Positions 46,324-55,148 of a stretch of DNA of 64,000 nucleotides are shown in pieces. The position numbers were made by a program, and so were the translations under genes. Origin of the DNA: Zopfochytrium polystomum (taxonomy: Eukaryota; Chytridiomycota; Chytridiomycetes; Chytridiales; Chytridiaceae); contig JAIVFJ010000057.1 in NCBI GenBank assembly GCA_025765615.1, positions 168,501 to 232,500 on the forward strand. Direction: 5' to 3'. The stretch's first letter is position 1; every line of letters begins with the position of its first letter. The notes under the pieces are model-generated. The model did no database searches. It saw only the letters and a program-made list of their open reading frames with translations, and had not been told where the DNA came from.

Positions 46324-47660
46324 AGCAGCCGTGGGAGATTTGGGGCCGGTGCAGGCTGGCCGAGTCGACGACGGCGCAGAACAGGGGCGAGTGCCAGCTG
46401 GCGGGGGCTGCCGTCACGGCGCTGCGCGTGAGCGAAGACGTTGACGGCCCGCCGCGCGTCGCGGTCGGAACCGCGGGAAAGTCGGTCGTCGTCCTGCGCG
46501 ACGCGATCCACAAGGAGCCCGTGCGCATCTACGCGTCGCACGACGCGCCGATTCAGAGCGTCGACTGGAGCAGCAGCGGCGGGGGCGCCGCTAAACCCGA
46601 CAGCGGTGGCGGATCCGGAGCGTCGCGGCGGCGGCGGCCGTGCGGGCGGATGCTGCTGTCGTGCGCAACGGACGGCGTCGGGCGGCTGTGGTCGGCGGAC
46701 TCGGCAGAGCCGCTGCTGGTGTTTCGGCCGGACGGTAGTAATAATCGACGGCAGCAACAGGCGACCTCGACGACGACGACGACGACGACGTCGACGATCC
46801 GAGACCCGCTGTCGGACCTGCAGTTCATTGACGGCGACCGGCGCATCCTCGGCGCGAGCGGCCGCTCCGTCCTGGTCATCGGCTACCGCGTCTCGGCGCC
46901 GGACCCGGCGCGCGCAGAGCCGGCGCTTCACAGCGCGCACAACGCGTACCGCGTCGCAGGCGCGACCGACGTCGCCGCCGCCGTCACCGCCGTCGCGGCG
47001 CTCGGTGGCAGCGGCACTGGCGGGTGGTCGGCTGCGGCCGTCGGCTGCGGCGGCGCGCTTCTGCTCGTCGACGTCGCCGCCGGCGCCGTCTTGCGCCGCT
47101 CCCGCGACGACGCCCACGCGCGCAGCGTCTACCGCATCATGACGTCGCCGCAGCTGCCGTCGCTCGCCTTCACCGCCGCGCTGTCGGACGGCATAAAGTG
47201 CTTTGACTTTCGCGTCGCGGCGGGCGGCGGCAGCGGAGGCGGCGGCGAGCTGCGCCCCGTGCTGCACCTCTTGGGCCACGTCAACCGCCACGCGCGCATC
47301 CACAGCGCGCTGTCGCCCTGCGGCCGGTACGTTGCGGCGGGCTCCGAGGACCGCTGTGTTTACGTCTACGACGTGCGATTTGCGCGGGCTGCCGCGGGAG
47401 GCGGCGCTGGTGCTGACGGAGGAGGAGGAGGAGGAGGAGGAGGAGGATTCGCCGCCGGCAACAGGGGCGTGCTGCAGTGCTTCCGGGGCGGCTTTGGCGA
47501 CGCGGTGACCGCCGTGGCGTTCCACCCGCGCAAGCCGCTCCTGTACGCCGGCGGGCAGAGCGGCGTCGTCAAGGCGTTTTCGCTCGAGACTGCGGGCGGC
47601 GATGCGGGTGTTGCGGTTGACGACGGCTTCCAGCGGCTGGCGGCCGCTCGCGAAGCGTGA
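44485..47660 (+). CDS. WDR27: WDR27-like WD40 repeat protein
   Basis: Two exons, 44485-45139 and 45250-47660 (phase 1), giving 1021 aa. The first ATG is at 44485; the frame is open upstream without ATG. The second exon follows a poly-A acceptor. Diagnostic segment: LDKPITFHTKIKSSGYGEA near residue 520, matching the linker of animal WDR27. WD-type blades surround it: an N-terminal set (GGSLAMLCADAGRLYLWDRR) and a C-terminal set (MLLSCATDGVGRLWSADSA, LSDGIKCFDFR, LSPCGRYVAAGSEDRCVYVYD, VTAVAFHPRKPLLYAGGQSG). Known: WDR27 has two propellers and poorly known function, with reported links to cilia and flagella in some lineages. Odd: very high GC with runs of Ala, Gly and Ser between blades. The intron has a (GT)n tract at its start (45148-45170). 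Confidence 0.85.
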
Positions 47661-47821
47661 CGGCGTTGAACGTAAAGACAGGGATGTCTGGCCGCCATAT
47701 GGGAGGGTCGGTTGGGACAGAGGGCAAATAAAGTAAATCCGCCTATGCCTCAAAAGCCACTTCGCGGCTCCAATGAATTTTTCATTGCCTGACGATAAGT
47801 GTTAGCAAAAGAGTTTCAGGG

Positions 47822-48094
47822 TTAGGGTTGTTCAGAGAGACGATCACAAACCTTTTGGATAGTTGCTGGTGTGGCAGTTGACACCAAAGGAGCCATTATC
47901 TCTTGCCAATTGAGGTGAACACTTCGAATGCGACAAGCAAGGTTGCTGTAGCCGCGAGTGAGCTCTTGCCTGATTAACGAGGTACCAGGACACAAAGTGC
48001 ATTTATGGTGGGTGCTCTGGCTCAGTTCAAAAAACCGACAGGCAATCTCCTTGTGCAAGAAGTTGCAGCCAGCATTCGTTGAAACTTCAGCCAT
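47822..48094 (-). CDS. small BED/C2H2-like zinc-finger ORF, possibly transposon-derived
   Basis: A 90-aa frame. The segment HHKCTLCPGTSLIRQELTRG followed by YSNLACRIRSVHLNW has the C-x2-C ... H spacing of BED fingers found at the N-terminus of hAT-type transposases and derived host proteins; the expected first histidine is replaced. No transposase body follows. It may be a fragment or a domesticated finger. Confidence 0.35.
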   Translation of the reverse strand: MAEVSTNAGCNFLHKEIACRFFELSQSTHHKCTLCPGTSLIRQELTRGYSNLACRIRSVHLNWQEIMAPLVSTATPATIQKVCDRLSEQP

Positions 48095-48581
48095 TTTTTG
48101 TTATGTCAACAGGGATTTACTGTCGATGGTTTGCTGGGTCGGTGGGTGGAGGGTGGCGGTGGGTGTCTGGGTTGGGGTGGGGGCGTTGTCTGTTGCAGCA
48201 ATTGAAGTTGCTTTCAAAGCAAACCAGCCCTGGTGCCACTGATGCAATGTGATGGGAAAATAATTGAATGAAAATTGGCAATTGAATTGAAAATTGATTG
48301 GTGTCTCTCAATCCTTCAATAAATTGATTGATATTGATTGTTGCAAACCCCTGGCTCCCATAACAGAAAACAGTGGGGGCGAACATCACTACCACAACTA
48401 TGTCGCAGTAGTATGATGTGCGCCTCCTCACCAAGAATGCGGTGGGCACGGGAAGCGGATTCACGACTTCAGTAGAGGTTGCAGAAGTTCAAGCAAGCGA
48501 GCCGACCAACAGACCAACTGACCAAATGACTGACTGACCAACTGGCCAACTGTCCAAGCAAACAAGCAAGCAAGCAAGTGG

Positions 48582-48617
<36 letters not shown>

Positions 48618-49838
48618 GTGTAAAAGCGAGAGAAAATCTGAGGCCCATAGAGTAGCCCAAACTGAATGAAAAAAAAAATTCTTAAAATTTCAAAAAATAA
48701 ACTGGCATTGTCCATTTAACTGATTCTTCAACTTCTCTAGGATTTCAAACTGAACATAGACTCAAACCTGAAATATTGTGCCAGATATTGGAGAGGTATC
48801 ATCAAACAAGACGACAGACTTAAAATCACTGTGTGCAAACCTGTTGCAACATAGGCTGGCTTGTGGTACATCATGTCTGCTATGAGACGATCTCAGTCAG
48901 TCAAATGCACAAACTTATGAGATCTCCAATCAAATCTAGCTATAGCGTCTCGCAGCAGGGAACTACAGAGTAATTACACTCCCGTTGGGGCATCTGTGAA
49001 TGTGGAATACTCTGCCACATCCTACTGTCAACTTTAAGTCTTTAGCATTCTATCTTACCTCTGTCGTTAGGGTTAACCCTCGATGTCAGGGTTCTATCTA
49101 CTCCCATCCTCGTTGACAATGGCATCTTACAGCGCCCTGATGTCGCTGAGCGGCATCAACACTCTATCTGGCCTCCATCGATAAAGCAGTTCTATCCACA
49201 TCTGTCGCTGCAGAGTGACAGCAGCATTCTTAGTCAACACACATCGCCCAGACAGTCAGAGGTTCTGCCTCAACTCTTCTCACAGCAAGCATAGCTCAAG
49301 TGGATATGTATCAAGCCCACAACAGCTGGTTGGAGACTGGAGAGGCCCACACAGGCTTCTTAAAACGAGGGAAAGAAAGGGTTTAACGGGGTTGTAGCAC
49401 TGTTGGAGCAGTACAAATCTAAATTCTTAGTGATGGAGTTCATTGAAGGTTGGGGTTACATTTGTAAAGATAATTGGGATTAATGAGGCTGCTTCTCCAA
49501 GGGCATCTATTTATATGGAGAGTGGCATTAGGAAAGGAGAAAAAGAAAGGAAGAAGAAAAATGCTTGAAGAAAAATGAAAAGAAAAAGATGAAAATGTGA
49601 ACTTACAAGGAAGAAAAGATAAGAGATATGAAGCATTTACATGATTATGTACGCATATAAACAAATATACCCACTCAGGAAGACACCAAAGACAACCACA
49701 GGTATCAGCATGAAGGAAAGAAGGTCTGGTGAACCAGGCTCACCAAAGGCCAACGGAAGCATCACCAGGGACAGGGAGGAATACCAGACAGACCATACCA
49801 CCACATAATACCTGACCAGCCAACTCATTCATATCACC
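48095..49838. other. gene-poor stretch before the chromovirus
   Basis: About 1.7 kb with a (GT)n microsatellite at about 48584-48615 next to AAGC/AACT short repeats, and AT-rich sequence. No reading frame is convincing. The right end is the chromovirus insertion site. Confidence 0.5.
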
Positions 49839-49872
49839 TTGAGTGTTATGAATCACCCTCTGGAAACCTCTG

Positions 49873-50048
49873 GAACCTTCTAGAACATTCCTTCATGGAA
49901 CCTTCTGGAACCTTCTGGAACCTTCTAGAACATTCCTTCATGGAACCTTGTGGAACCTTCTGGAACCTTCTTTGCTTTCCTGACTTGTCTTGTTGTCATT
50001 GGTATCATTGGTATCATTGTATTACTAATTGCTCTTTCTGGAACTTTC
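49873..50048 (+). promoter_or_regulatory. arrays of heat-shock elements in LTR U3
   Basis: Consecutive GAA and TTC modules are separated by exactly 2 nt, the HSF-binding rule nGAAnnTTCn. Array 1 at 49873-49890 has four modules (core GGAACCTTCTAGAACATTCC). Array 2 at 49898-49935 has eight alternating modules. Array 3 at 49943-49970 has six with one mismatch. Array 4 at 50036-50048 has three, about 33 bp before the TATA box. Binding is inferred from sequence only. Confidence 0.8.
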
Positions 50049-50080
50049 TTTGAGTTTTGACAAGGAAGACTCTCAAAAGG

Positions 50081-50126
50081 TATAAAAGGGGGATGGGGGA
50101 CCTGTCCCATCCCTCAAGTGAATTAT
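50081..50126 (+). promoter_or_regulatory. TATA box and predicted transcript 5' end (self-primer)
   Basis: TATAAAA lies at 50081-50087. About 35 nt downstream, AAGTGAATTAT (50116-50126) is the expected start of R and is exactly complementary to the primer-binding site just after the LTR. Confidence 0.8.
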
Positions 50127-50198
50127 TGTTTCCAATACAATCATCACTCCTCTCAGTTCCTTGTCTGCCTTGCCCTGTCCTGCCCTGTTCCTGACATC

Positions 50199-50209
50199 AT
50201 AATTCACTT
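50199..50209 (+). other. primer-binding site complementary to the element's own 5' end
   Basis: ATAATTCACTT begins 2 nt after the 5' LTR. It is the perfect reverse complement of AAGTGAATTAT at 50116-50126. Known: Tf1 and sushi-class elements prime minus-strand DNA with the folded-back 5' end of their own RNA over about 11 nt. I see no tRNA 3'-end complement here. Confidence 0.85.
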
Positions 50210-50236
50210 CACCCTCTCCCACTACTCTCTGCCATC

Positions 50237-51160
50237 ATGTCTGACCCAAACAACACCTTCCCTGATGCAACTGCCTTCCAAGCCTTGATGGACCAATTAC
50301 AAGCCCTTTCAAGACAGACACACCAACTTCAAGAACAAGTCCTTCACCAGCAGCACCAGCTTCAACAACAACTTCACCAACAAGAACATCAAGCTCTTCC
50401 CCTGCCTCAAGCCAACCAAGCAAGAGAGCCCAAGGTTCCCAGCCCTGACAAGTTCACTGGGCTGGCCAAAGACCTTAGGAACTTCATGGCCACTGTGGAG
50501 AATGTCATCCTTCTCCAACCTTCAAGATTTCCCAGTGAGCAAGTCAAGGTTCTTTTCACAAGCACCCTCCTGTCTGGTCAAGCTCAATCATGGTACAGAT
50601 CTCTCCCAAGCACACCCACCACCCTGCAAGAGCTCTGGGAGGGGCTGGAAGCTACCTTTGGTGACCCCTACGCATCTTGGACAGCAAGATCCAAGCTCAA
50701 GCATATCAAGCAAGGAAAGCAATCTTGTGTGGCCTACACCAACCAATTCAAGCAACTAGCCAGAGACTCTGGATACAATGATGCAGCTCTGATGGAGCTG
50801 TACCATGATGGTCTCCATGAGTCTATCCAAGACATGCTCTCCCAGTCTCTGCACATCCCTGAGACCTTGGAAGAGTACATTCTCCTTGCCATCAAGATTG
50901 ACAACAGACTCTACTCCAAGAGGCTGAAGCAAAGACAAGTAGGAACTACATCAAGACCTACCCCAGTTCCTCAAGCTCTTACAGTTCCTGAACCCATGCA
51001 AGTGGATGCAGTTGAGACACTTCCTAAGGGTCCTCTGAGCCAAGAGGAGAAAACAAGGAGGGCCCAGCAGGGACTGTGTTTTTACTGTGGCTCCAAGGAG
51101 CATGCTGTCAAGGACTGCCCAAGGAAGAAGCACCCAAACTCCCAGGTCCAGGCTCACTGA
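50237..51160 (+). CDS. chromovirus Gag
   Basis: 307 aa. Residues 15-55 form a Gln/His-rich coiled coil. The central Gag fold includes KFTGLAKDLRNFMATVENVI and GQAQSWYRSLPSTP, typical of retrotransposon capsid. A CCHC zinc knuckle (CFYCGSKEHAVKDC, spacing 2-4-4) lies at about residues 280-293. The stop at 51158-51160 lies inside a predicted frameshift-stimulating structure. Gag assembles the particle and binds RNA. Confidence 0.95.
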   Translation: MSDPNNTFPDATAFQALMDQLQALSRQTHQLQEQVLHQQHQLQQQLHQQEHQALPLPQANQAREPKVPSPDKFTGLAKDLRNFMATVENVILLQPSRFPSEQVKVLFTSTLLSGQAQSWYRSLPSTPTTLQELWEGLEATFGDPYASWTARSKLKHIKQGKQSCVAYTNQFKQLARDSGYNDAALMELYHDGLHESIQDMLSQSLHIPETLEEYILLAIKIDNRLYSKRLKQRQVGTTSRPTPVPQALTVPEPMQVDAVETLPKGPLSQEEKTRRAQQGLCFYCGSKEHAVKDCPRKKHPNSQVQAH

Positions 51161-54100
51161 GGGGCAATTCCCTGGACCCTCCTCCAAGCTGCCCCTGTTT
51201 CATCACCACCACCAGCACCACAAACACCTCAGATTCCAAGCCCCACCAACTCACCATGGATGTCAAGATTCAACTCTCACCCAAGTCAACCATCACAACC
51301 AAGGCCCTTATAGACTCTGGATCATCCTGCAACATCATTGATGCCACCCTTGCCAAGTCTTGTGCCATTCCTACGATCAAGAAATCCACACCCCTCAAGG
51401 TCCACTTTGCCAATCATGCTCTGTTCAAGGAAATCAGCCATGAAACCAAGCTAACCCTCCACATCCAAGACTTTCCACCATCCATGGTCAATCTGGAAGT
51501 ATTGGATCTTGGCTCACCCACATTCTCTGTCATCCTGGGATTACCATGGCTGCAAGCCCAGAACCCTGCCATTGATTGGGTCACTGGTCAAGTCCAACCT
51601 CCACCAATTGGAACAGTCACCCAAAACTCAAGTCAAGCCCCCAAGTCTCATGCTCTCAAGCCCTTGATTCAAGATTCACAGCCAGCCAAGACTCCAGTTC
51701 CACAGTTCACAGTTCACAGTCAAGATTCAAGTAGAGCTCATAGAGCTCACAGTCATGGCCATGACTCTTGTTCACAGAACCCACAGTCAAAGATTCAAGT
51801 ACCACAGTTCACAGTCCACATTCAAGATTCAAGTTCCACAGCTCACAGTCTTTGCCAAGAACAGAACTCTCAGTCAAAGATTCAAGAATCACAGTTCCCA
51901 GTCAAGAATTCAAGCCCCACTGCTGAGGAGCACGACAACCTGGACCCATCAGACCTTTTGCTGGCATCCAAGCTACCAAAAGAATATCTCCCTTATGCTG
52001 ATGTGTTTTCCAAGACCAAGGCAGACCTGCTACCAGCTCAGAGGCCTTATGACTGTGAAATCCCACTCAAGGATGAAACTTGCAGCCCACCTTTCAAGCC
52101 ACTGTACCACCTCTCTCCACCAGAAGCCAAGGCCCTCCAAGAATACATTGAAGAAATGCTGAACAAGGGATTCATCCAACCTTCCAAGTCACCAGCTGGA
52201 GCTCCCATCTTTTTTGTCAAGAAGAAGGATGGGGGACTGAGACCCTGTGTGGACTACAGAGATCTCAATGAGATGACAGTCAAGAACCGCTATCCACTGC
52301 CTCTCATCTCTGAATTACTGGACAAACTGAGCCATGCAAGGATATTTTCCAAGATTGACCTCAGAGGTGCCTACAATTTGGTCAGAATTAAGCCCCAGGA
52401 TCAATGGAAGACTGCCTTCAGATGCAAATACGGTCACTTTGAGTACTTGGTTATGCCCTTTGGACTTACCAATGCTCCAGCTATTTTCCAAGGCATGATG
52501 AATGACATCTTCAGGGATATTCTGGACCTTTTTGTCATTGTCTACCTGGATGATATCCTGGTTTTTTCATCTGACACTGCAAGCCATATGGGACATGTCA
52601 AGACTGTCTTGGAGAGACTCAGACAGCATCACCTCTATGCAAAGCTGGAGAAGTGTGAATTCCACAAGACCTCCATTGAGTTTTTGGGGTTCATTGTGTC
52701 TGACAAAGGGATCTCCATGGCACCAGACAAGATCCAAACTATTCTTGAATGGAAGGCTCCAAATTCCATCAAGGATGTTCAAAGCTTCCTTGGATTTTGC
52801 AACTTCTACAGAACCTTCATTGCCAACTATTCTGCCATAGCCAAGCCTCTCACTGATCTCACCAAGAAGACCACCAAGTTTGAATGGACCCCAGCAGCAG
52901 AGCAAGCCTGGCTAGCTCTTAAGACAGCAACCACAAGTGCACCACTCCTTAAGCATGTGGATCCCTTGCTTCCCTTCACCTTGGAAACTGATGCCTCAGA
53001 CTATGCCCTTGGCGCTGTTCTGTCCCAGCCAAGCTCTCAGGACCCCTCTGCTCCTCTGCATCCAGTGGCATATTACTCCAGGAAGCTGAACAGTGCTGAG
53101 TGTAACTACACAGTCCATGACAAGGAGTTGCTTGCAATTGTGGAAGCATTCAAATTCTGGAGACACTACTTGGCTGGTTCTAAAGGCATCTCTGTCTATT
53201 CTGATCACAAGAACCTCACCTTCTTCAGGGCAAGGAGGTTGCTCAAGCAGAGGCATGCCAGGTGGGCTGAACTGCTCTCTGAGTATGACTTTAAGCTGTG
53301 CTATTCTCCTGGCCACCTTAACACTGTGGCTGATGCCCTGTCAAGAAGAACAGACCTTGCACCTGAAGGGGGAGATGGTTTCACCCCACCATCCAAGACA
53401 CACCTTTCATTGCTTCCTGACAGTGTGTGGGCCCATGCTATTTCCAAGGACCCCAAGCCTCACAAGATTCAAATCAGCCAAGAAGAGGAAAAACTTGAGA
53501 TACTCAAGACAAGGCATGATGCAGCAACAGCTGGACACCCAGGAGAGCACAAGACATATGAGCTTGTTTCCAGAGACTTCTACTGGCCAGGCATGAGGAA
53601 GTACATCAAGAACTATGTCAGCAGCTGTGAAACCTGTCAAAGAAACAAATCCAGCAGACACAAGCCCTACGGACTTCTGGAGCCCCTCCCAATTGCCATC
53701 AGCCCTTGGTCATCAATATCCATGGACTTCATTGTGAAACTGCCCCCATCCCATGGATTTGACTCTATCCTTGTTGTCATCTGCAGAAGGACAAAGTTGG
53801 CCCATTTCATCCCCTGCACTGAGAATATAGATGCACAAGGAACAGCAGACCTGTTTTTGCAGCACATATTCAGGCTCCATGGGCTGCCTCAGTCAATCGT
53901 CAGTGACAGAGGACCACAGTTCAGATCTCAATTTTGGAAAGCACTCACAGCAGCCCTTGGAATCAAGTCTCAACTGTCAACTGCTTATCACCCTCAGACT
54001 GATGGACAAACAGAAAGAACAAACCAGACTCTGGAGCAGTATTTGAGGTGCTATGTCAGCTATCAACAGGATGATTGGCCCACCCTCCTTCCACTGGCAG

Positions 54101-54795
54101 AATTTGCTCTCAACAATTCTCTCCACTCAAGCACCCAGCTATCTCCTTTCTTTGCAACCTATGGCTTCAATCCAAGAGGAGATCTTCTGGGACAAGAGAC
54201 CCTATCCAATGTCCAAGCTCCTGCTGCGGCTTCACACTTACATAAGCTCAAGATCATCAACTCCTTCCTGGACTCCACCCTGAAGCAAGCCCAAGAAGAT
54301 GCCTCAAGATTTGCCAACACTCACAGAATGGACCATGACCTTGCTGTGGGTCAGCAAGTTTGGCTTCTGAGGAAGAACTTGCAGACCAAAAGACCAAGTC
54401 CCAAGCTAGACAACCTCAAGTTGGGTCCTTTCAAGATCTTGGAGCAAATCAATCCAGTCACCTTCAAGCTGGATCTCCCTGCATCCATGAAGATCCACCC
54501 AGTTTTCCATGTCAGCCTTTTAGAGAAGTTTGTGGCCAATTCCATTCCAGGCAGAGTTGTTCCTCCTCCTCCTCCAGTTGAGGTAGAAGGTGAAGAGGAA
54601 TTTGAGGTTGAACAAATCTTGGATGCCAAGTGGTTTGGAAGAACACTCAAGTTCCTTGTTAAGTGGAAAGGTTACTCAGATGCTGACAACACCTGGGAGC
54701 CTGAGTCAAACCTCACTCACTGCCAAGACCTTCTGCTCGAGTTCAAGACCAGGTACCCCACCAAGTTGCAGAAGAGGCCTAAAAGGGGGAGATGA
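51076..54795 (+). CDS. chromovirus Pol: protease, RT, RNase H, integrase, chromodomain
   Basis: The frame is -1 relative to gag and is probably entered at 51139 by frameshift; the first ATG of the open frame is 51076. Domains in order: protease with ALIDSGSSCNII near 51310; reverse transcriptase with LRPCVDYRDLNEMT, FGLTNAPAIFQ and the catalytic VYLDDILVFS near 52540; RNase H with LETDASDYALGAVLSQ near 52985 and YSDHKNLTFF; integrase zinc HHCC near 53515-53640, catalytic Asp in SMDFIV, SDRGPQF and Glu in QTERTNQ; the GPF-type module KLGPFKILEQ; then a chromodomain FEVEQILDAKWFGRTLKFLV near 54600 with KWKGYSDADNTWEPESNL. No internal stops. The chromodomain is expected to guide integration to modified chromatin. 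The stop TGA directly touches the 3' LTR. Confidence 0.95.
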   Translation: MFLLWLQGACCQGLPKEEAPKLPGPGSLRGNSLDPPPSCPCFITTTSTTNTSDSKPHQLTMDVKIQLSPKSTITTKALIDSGSSCNIIDATLAKSCAIPTIKKSTPLKVHFANHALFKEISHETKLTLHIQDFPPSMVNLEVLDLGSPTFSVILGLPWLQAQNPAIDWVTGQVQPPPIGTVTQNSSQAPKSHALKPLIQDSQPAKTPVPQFTVHSQDSSRAHRAHSHGHDSCSQNPQSKIQVPQFTVHIQDSSSTAHSLCQEQNSQSKIQESQFPVKNSSPTAEEHDNLDPSDLLLASKLPKEYLPYADVFSKTKADLLPAQRPYDCEIPLKDETCSPPFKPLYHLSPPEAKALQEYIEEMLNKGFIQPSKSPAGAPIFFVKKKDGGLRPCVDYRDLNEMTVKNRYPLPLISELLDKLSHARIFSKIDLRGAYNLVRIKPQDQWKTAFRCKYGHFEYLVMPFGLTNAPAIFQGMMNDIFRDILDLFVIVYLDDILVFSSDTASHMGHVKTVLERLRQHHLYAKLEKCEFHKTSIEFLGFIVSDKGISMAPDKIQTILEWKAPNSIKDVQSFLGFCNFYRTFIANYSAIAKPLTDLTKKTTKFEWTPAAEQAWLALKTATTSAPLLKHVDPLLPFTLETDASDYALGAVLSQPSSQDPSAPLHPVAYYSRKLNSAECNYTVHDKELLAIVEAFKFWRHYLAGSKGISVYSDHKNLTFFRARRLLKQRHARWAELLSEYDFKLCYSPGHLNTVADALSRRTDLAPEGGDGFTPPSKTHLSLLPDSVWAHAISKDPKPHKIQISQEEEKLEILKTRHDAATAGHPGEHKTYELVSRDFYWPGMRKYIKNYVSSCETCQRNKSSRHKPYGLLEPLPIAISPWSSISMDFIVKLPPSHGFDSILVVICRRTKLAHFIPCTENIDAQGTADLFLQHIFRLHGLPQSIVSDRGPQFRSQFWKALTAALGIKSQLSTAYHPQTDGQTERTNQTLEQYLRCYVSYQQDDWPTLLPLAEFALNNSLHSSTQLSPFFATYGFNPRGDLLGQETLSNVQAPAAASHLHKLKIINSFLDSTLKQAQEDASRFANTHRMDHDLAVGQQVWLLRKNLQTKRPSPKLDNLKLGPFKILEQINPVTFKLDLPASMKIHPVFHVSLLEKFVANSIPGRVVPPPPPVEVEGEEEFEVEQILDAKWFGRTLKFLVKWKGYSDADNTWEPESNLTHCQDLLLEFKTRYPTKLQKRPKRGR
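51133..51196 (+). promoter_or_regulatory. predicted -1 ribosomal frameshift signal (slippery site plus pseudoknot)
   Basis: The heptamer C CCA AAC at 51133-51139 lies in the Gag frame (His-Pro-Asn codons) and obeys X XXY YYZ. After a 5-nt spacer, GGTCCAGG (51145-51152) pairs perfectly with CCTGGACC (51171-51178). In the loop AGGGGCA (51160-51166) pairs with TGCCCCT (51190-51196), giving an H-type pseudoknot. A -1 slip enters the pol frame exactly. Confidence 0.78.
54781..54795 (+). other. polypurine tract
   Basis: AAAAGGGGGAGATGA immediately before the 3' LTR is almost pure purine, the expected plus-strand primer. It also encodes the last Pol residues and the stop codon. Confidence 0.85.
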
Positions 54796-55148
54796 TGTTA
54801 TGAATCACCCTCTGGAAACCTCTGGAACCTTCTAGAACATTCCTTCATGGAACCTTCTGGAACCTTCTGGAACCTTCTAGAACATTCCTTCATGGAACCT
54901 TGTGGAACCTTCTGGAACCTTCTTTGCTTTCCTGACTTGTCTTGTTGTCATTGGTATCATTGGTACCATTGTATTACTAATTGGTCTTTCTGGAACTTTC
55001 TTTGAGTCTTGACAAGGAAGACTCTCCAAAGGTATAAAAGGGGGATGGGGGACCTGTCCCATCCCTCAAGTGAATTATTGTTTCCAATACAATCATCACT
55101 CCTCTCAGTTCCTTGTCTGCCTTGCCCTGTCCTGCCCTGTTCCTGACA
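54796..55148 (+). repeat. 3' LTR of the chromovirus
   Basis: 353 bp, differing from the 5' LTR at four sites (a T/C in the GTATCATTG region, C/G in AATTGCTC, T/C in GAGTTTTG, A/C in CTCAAAAG). The same heat-shock arrays and TATA box are present, so it could also drive transcription outward into 55149 onward. Confidence 0.96.

Larger units (their letters stand above)
49844..50196 (+). repeat. 5' LTR of the chromovirus
   Basis: It starts TGTTATGAATCACCC and ends TTCCTGACA. U3 contains dense GAA/TTC modules, a TATA box at 50081-50087, and the predicted transcript start at about 50116. Compared with two solo LTRs in the window it carries an extra block of about 45 bp. Confidence 0.96.
49844..55148 (+). 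mobile_element. intact Ty3/gypsy chromovirus with target duplication TTGAG
   Basis: Complete element of 5305 bp: 353-bp LTRs at 49844-50196 and 54796-55148, flanked by TTGAG on both sides (49839-49843 and 55149-55153). The two LTRs differ at only four positions. Between them are a self-primer binding site, gag, pol (protease, RT, RNase H, integrase, chromodomain) and a polypurine tract, all without disabling stops. Chromodomain and self-priming place it near the Tf1/sushi branch of chromoviruses. It appears young and potentially mobile. Confidence 0.96.

Noticed and set aside
44449..47753. Long minus-strand Arg/Pro/Ala-rich frames opposite WDR27
   Set aside because: High GC keeps antisense frames open; only the plus frame has WD40 and WDR27 signatures.
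51064..51110. GTTTTTA near 51077-51085 as the frameshift site
   Set aside because: It is not in register with the Gag codons, whereas CCCAAAC at 51133 is and has a correctly spaced structure.
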